DNA of 36,239 bases from Caulobacter sp. (GTDB taxonomy: Bacteria > Pseudomonadota > Alphaproteobacteria > Caulobacterales > Caulobacteraceae), in the NCBI GenBank assembly GCA_026225565.1, contig JAMFTA010000142.1:1-36239 (forward strand). The letters run 5' to 3'. The translations under genes and the position numbers were made by a program. This document shows, piece by piece, positions 33,351 to 36,239 of this stretch. Position 1 is the stretch's first letter. The number at the start of each line of letters is the position of its first letter. Under the pieces are notes generated by a model. The model was not told the origin of the DNA, did no database searches, and saw nothing but the letters and a program-made list of their open reading frames with translations.

Positions 33351-33674
33351 ATGGGCCTTTCTCTCGCCTTGCAGCCAGACGTCGCGCGGGCGCCCGATCC
33401 CGATTGCGACTGGCTGCGTGGGCGCACCGTGGTGCACAAGATCGTCATAGGCCTCATCGATCCGACCGCCTCGCTGTTGGCGCTGCTGGGCGAATTTTCG
33501 CAAACCTCCGGAGAAATCCGCAGCCTGACCCTGAAGCCGACGGGGGGCGAGCATTTCGAGGCGATATTCCAGGCCACGGCCCTCTCGCCTGAGGCGGCGC
33601 GCGCCTTGGTCGGCCGTATCGCCGCGATTGACAAGGTAAACACAGCAGCGATCGAGCACGTGCTTATTCACTGA
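33351..33674 (+). CDS. Small ACT-like protein, function unknown
   Basis: A soluble protein of 107 aa. After about 25 residues the pattern is VVHKIVIGLIDPTASLLALL, a helix, then GEIRSLTLKPTGGEHFEAIF and a second helix ARALVGRIAAIDKVNTAAIE. This beta-alpha-beta-beta-alpha-beta order is that of an ACT domain, as in the acetolactate synthase small subunit (IlvH/IlvM), but identity is too low to name a ligand. GGAG precedes ATG 33351 by eight bases. It lies 145 bases before metY; the gap has no gene and no SAM-II-like fold that I can recognise. Confidence 0.6.
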   Translation: MGLSLALQPDVARAPDPDCDWLRGRTVVHKIVIGLIDPTASLLALLGEFSQTSGEIRSLTLKPTGGEHFEAIFQATALSPEAARALVGRIAAIDKVNTAAIEHVLIH

Positions 33675-33819
33675 TCGACCCATTTCGGCACGAATACATA
33701 AAGGCCGAATTATTCATTTCTGCGGATAATCCGACTTAGCGCATTTCCCGGCATGACCAGCCTCTGTTGACTTGGCCGAGTCTGATCCGGAACGCTGAGT
33801 TTTAACGGAGCTCGACCCT

Positions 33820-35118
33820 ATGCGCCTGGAGACCCTTGCGGTTCATAGCGGCTTCGATTGCGACCCGGCCACCAAGGCCGTCGCCGTGCCCATCTACCAG
33901 ACCGCCGCCTACGCCTTCGACAGCGCCGATCACGGCGCCGCCCTGTTCGATCTGGAGGCGGAGGGTTATCGCTATAGCCGCATCGCCAATCCCACCAGCG
34001 CCGTCCTGGAAGAACGGGTGGCGGCGATGGAGGGCGGGGTGGGCGCCCTGGCCGTGGCCTCGGGCCAGGCCGCCCTGCACTACGCCCTGGTGAATGTGGC
34101 CGACACCGGCGGCAACATCGTCTCCACGCCCCAGCTTTACGGCACCACCCATACCCTCCTCGCCTATGTGCTGCCGCGCCAGGGGATCACCGCCCGCTTC
34201 GCCGCCAGCGACCAGGCCGCTGATATCGAAAAGCTGATCGACAAGGACACCAAGGCGGTCTTCTGCGAAAGCATCGGCAACCCGGCCGGCAACATCACCG
34301 ATATCGAGGAAATCGCCAAGGTCGCACACAGGCACGGCGTGCCGCTGATCGTCGACAATACGGTGGCCACGCCCATCCTCCTGCGTCCCATCGAATACGG
34401 GGCCGACGTGGTGGTCCATTCCCTGACCAAGTTCATGGGCGGCCACGGCACGACCTTAGGCGGCTGCATCGTCGATGGCGGCAATTTTCCGTGGGAAGAG
34501 CAGCCCGAACGCTTTCCCACCTTCAACCTGCCCGACGAGTCCTATCACGGCATGGTCTATCGCGAGCATTTCGGGCGCTCGGCCTTCATCGCCCGTTGCC
34601 GCAGCGTCTATCAGCGGACCACCGGCGCGGTGCTGGCGCCGATGAGCGCATTTTTGCTGCTGCAAGGCATAGAGACGGTGGCCTTGCGCGTGGAGCGGCA
34701 CGTGCAGAACGGCCGCAAGGTGGCCGACTATCTGCGCGCCGATCCTCGGGTGGAGTGGGTGAACTACGCGGGCTTCGAAGACAGCCCCTATTACCCGATG
34801 GCGCAGAAGTACCTGGGCGGCCAGGCCTCGTCCCTCTTGACCTTCGGCATCGTCGGCGGCCTGCAGGCCGGCAAGGACTTCTACGATCGGCTGGGCCTGA
34901 TCAAGCGATTGGTGAATATCGGCGACGCCAAGTCGCTGGCCTGCCACCCAGCCTCCACCACCCACCGCCAGATGCCGCCGGCCGATCAGCTGAAGGCGGG
35001 GGTGCGCCCGGAAACCATCCGCCTCTCCATCGGCATCGAGCATATCGACGACATCATCGCCGACCTGAATCAGGCGCTTGGCATGGCGGCGACGGCCTCC
35101 GTCTCGGCGGCGGCATGA
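33820..35118 (+). CDS. metY: O-acetylhomoserine (thiol)-lyase MetY
   Basis: A PLP enzyme of 432 aa that makes homocysteine directly from an O-acylhomoserine and sulfide. The PLP lysine is Lys204 in VVHSLTKFMGGHG. ETLAVHSGFDCDP at the N-terminus, YRYSRIANPTSAVLE, GQAALHYALVNVADTGG and DTKAVFCESIGNPAGN are typical; the overall length exceeds cystathionine gamma-synthase (about 390), as expected for MetY. It ends with the ATGA overlap to the acyltransferase gene, whose product supplies its substrate. A SAM-responsive leader would be expected, but no match was seen in 33675-33819. Confidence 0.93.
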   Translation: MRLETLAVHSGFDCDPATKAVAVPIYQTAAYAFDSADHGAALFDLEAEGYRYSRIANPTSAVLEERVAAMEGGVGALAVASGQAALHYALVNVADTGGNIVSTPQLYGTTHTLLAYVLPRQGITARFAASDQAADIEKLIDKDTKAVFCESIGNPAGNITDIEEIAKVAHRHGVPLIVDNTVATPILLRPIEYGADVVVHSLTKFMGGHGTTLGGCIVDGGNFPWEEQPERFPTFNLPDESYHGMVYREHFGRSAFIARCRSVYQRTTGAVLAPMSAFLLLQGIETVALRVERHVQNGRKVADYLRADPRVEWVNYAGFEDSPYYPMAQKYLGGQASSLLTFGIVGGLQAGKDFYDRLGLIKRLVNIGDAKSLACHPASTTHRQMPPADQLKAGVRPETIRLSIGIEHIDDIIADLNQALGMAATASVSAAA

Positions 35119-36209
35119 GCATGGAGCAGCTCGACCGTCATCCCGACGCCGTCCATCTTCCCCGGCGCGCCCCGCCCGCCTATCTGCACCAAGGCGCCGC
35201 CCGCCCGATCACCATCGGCCTGGTCAACAATATGCCCGACGCCGCGCTTTCGGCCACCGAGGCTCAGTTTCGCCGGTTGATCGAAAGGGCCGCCGGGGAG
35301 CGCCAGGTGCGACTGAAACTGTTCTCGATTCCCGATGTGGCGCGCAGCGAGACCGCCCGCGACCATATGGCCGAGCGCTACGCCTCCACCGAGACCTTGC
35401 CCTCAGCGGGCGTCGACGCCCTGATCGTCACCGGCGCCGAGCCCATGGCGGCGGCGCTGCAGGACGAACCCTATTGGCCGAGCCTGACCGCTCTGGTGGA
35501 CTGGGCGGAGGCCAACAGCGTCTCCACCGTCTGGTCCTGCCTCGCCGCCCACGCCGCCGTGCTGCATCTGGACGGGATTTCGCGCCACCCCCTGCCCGCC
35601 AAGCTTAGCGGCGTGTTCAGCATCGCAAAGGTGGGCCGGCATCCCTTGCTGACGGGCGCCGCCGGGCCCCTTTTCACACCCCATTCCCGGCAAAACGGGC
35701 TGGACGAAGGCGAGCTGATCGCCAAGGGCTATAAGATCGTCACCCGGTCGGCCGCCGCAGGCGTGGACGCCTTCACCCGCGAGGGGGCGAGTCTGTTCGT
35801 CTTTTTCCAGGGGCATCCGGAATACGACGCCGACTCCCTGATGATGGAATACCGCCGCGATGTCCGACGCTTCATCCGGGGCGAACGGGGTCATCATCCA
35901 GAGGTTCCGTCGGGCTACTTCGAACCGGTGGTCGAGCGGCGGCTGCAAGACCTGGCGGCCCGCACCCTGCAAGATCCCCGCCCGGCCATGCTCTTGGAAT
36001 GCGCCAAGATCATCGCGGCCCATCCGCCGGAGGGGCGTTGGAGGGCCGGCACGCAGCGGATCTATCGCAACTGGCTAGACCTGGTGGCGGCTGGGGTGAA
36101 GGCCCGCCCGACGCCTAGTTGTCGAAGCTATGAAGGTTGTTCACCCGGGGCTGGGTTGAGAGAGTGGGGTTGCGAAGCACCAACCTCACAGCCCGCAGGA
36201 CCCGGATGA
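35115..36209 (+). CDS. MetA-family homoserine O-acyltransferase
   Basis: A class I glutamine-amidotransferase-like enzyme that acylates homoserine with acetyl- or succinyl-CoA. The protein is 364 aa. Cys142 (TVWSCLAAHAAVLH), His234 and Glu236 (FFQGHPEYD) fall at the same positions as the MetA triad Cys142/His235/Glu237 of E. coli to within one residue. IGLVNNMPDAALSATEAQF and LFTPHSRQNG are family marks. About 40 extra C-terminal residues (after VAAGVKARPTP) are Gly/Ser/Pro-rich without family likeness. The start ATG overlaps metY (ATGA), so both are cotranscribed. Acyl donor cannot be told. Positions 36210-36239 show nothing. Confidence 0.85.
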   Translation: MSMEQLDRHPDAVHLPRRAPPAYLHQGAARPITIGLVNNMPDAALSATEAQFRRLIERAAGERQVRLKLFSIPDVARSETARDHMAERYASTETLPSAGVDALIVTGAEPMAAALQDEPYWPSLTALVDWAEANSVSTVWSCLAAHAAVLHLDGISRHPLPAKLSGVFSIAKVGRHPLLTGAAGPLFTPHSRQNGLDEGELIAKGYKIVTRSAAAGVDAFTREGASLFVFFQGHPEYDADSLMMEYRRDVRRFIRGERGHHPEVPSGYFEPVVERRLQDLAARTLQDPRPAMLLECAKIIAAHPPEGRWRAGTQRIYRNWLDLVAAGVKARPTPSCRSYEGCSPGAGLREWGCEAPTSQPAGPG

Positions 36210-36239
36210 ACGTTCGCAACAATGCCCGACTGCCCCCTG

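Noticed and set aside
33675-33819. SAM-II/SAM-V riboswitch before metY
   Set aside because: The location is right, but I could not find the conserved loop and pseudoknot elements; the leader has only scattered AT-rich stretches.

Overview
The window is about 36 kb of GC-rich, densely packed alphaproteobacterial chromosome, most likely from Caulobacterales (Phenylobacterium/Caulobacter-like). This rests on gene content and order (dapF-mtaB-ftsY-yciB, dnaK-dnaJ-dapB, an RcdA/DUF1465 gene next to DUF1192), many GTG starts, a perfect CtrA box, a sigma-54-type promoter and paired GANTC sites. I found no tRNA, rRNA, CRISPR array or intact mobile element. The genus call is inference; no database search was possible.

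Layout. 1-1039: the 3' end of a UDP-glucose dehydrogenase gene, then a scar with a truncated tyrosine-recombinase N-terminus. 1040-4999: dapF, mtaB, ftsY and yciB, on the plus strand. 5055-5726: a MarR regulator with a lysine-rich tail, preceded by a perfect 20-bp palindrome and followed by a terminator-like hairpin. 5729-7892 (minus strand): a 92-aa orphan behind a CtrA box, then ccmC-ccmD-ccmG of cytochrome c maturation and a small membrane protein. 7893-8316: an AT-rich promoter island and a 65-aa ORF. 8393-13790: a compact molybdenum cofactor operon, moaA-moaD-moaE-moaB-moaC-moeA, running by overlaps into a DHA2-type MFS exporter gene. 13864-16862: a GNAT/CelD-like protein, a threonine ammonia-lyase with an ACT domain, and an FKBP lipoprotein.

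16945-20250: a metal- and redox-stress block. A PadR regulator with a His-rich N-terminus resembles E. coli YqjI/NfeR and leads two tandem DUF2218 genes. oxyR is divergent from ahpD, with an OxyR half-site between them. A VOC-fold protein follows. 20388-22287: murI and a zeta-crystallin-like quinone oxidoreductase. 22373-25297: DUF1192, rcdA behind a consensus sigma-54 promoter, and a twin-PAS hybrid histidine kinase. 25493-28899: dnaK behind a sigma-32 promoter, a 91-bp palindromic element, then dnaJ and a terminator.

28947-32558: dapB overlapping an amidase gene, then convergent osmC and a fold-type IV aminotransferase. 32751-36209: a cupin protein, a small ACT-like protein, and a metY/metA-like pair that would make homocysteine by direct sulfhydrylation.

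Most of the window is housekeeping. The parts most likely to be new are regulatory or poorly characterised: the PadR/DUF2218 unit with its three GATATATC sites, the sigma-54 promoter of rcdA, the CtrA box of the 92-aa orphan, the lysine-tailed MarR with its palindrome, and the folded repeat between dnaK and dnaJ.
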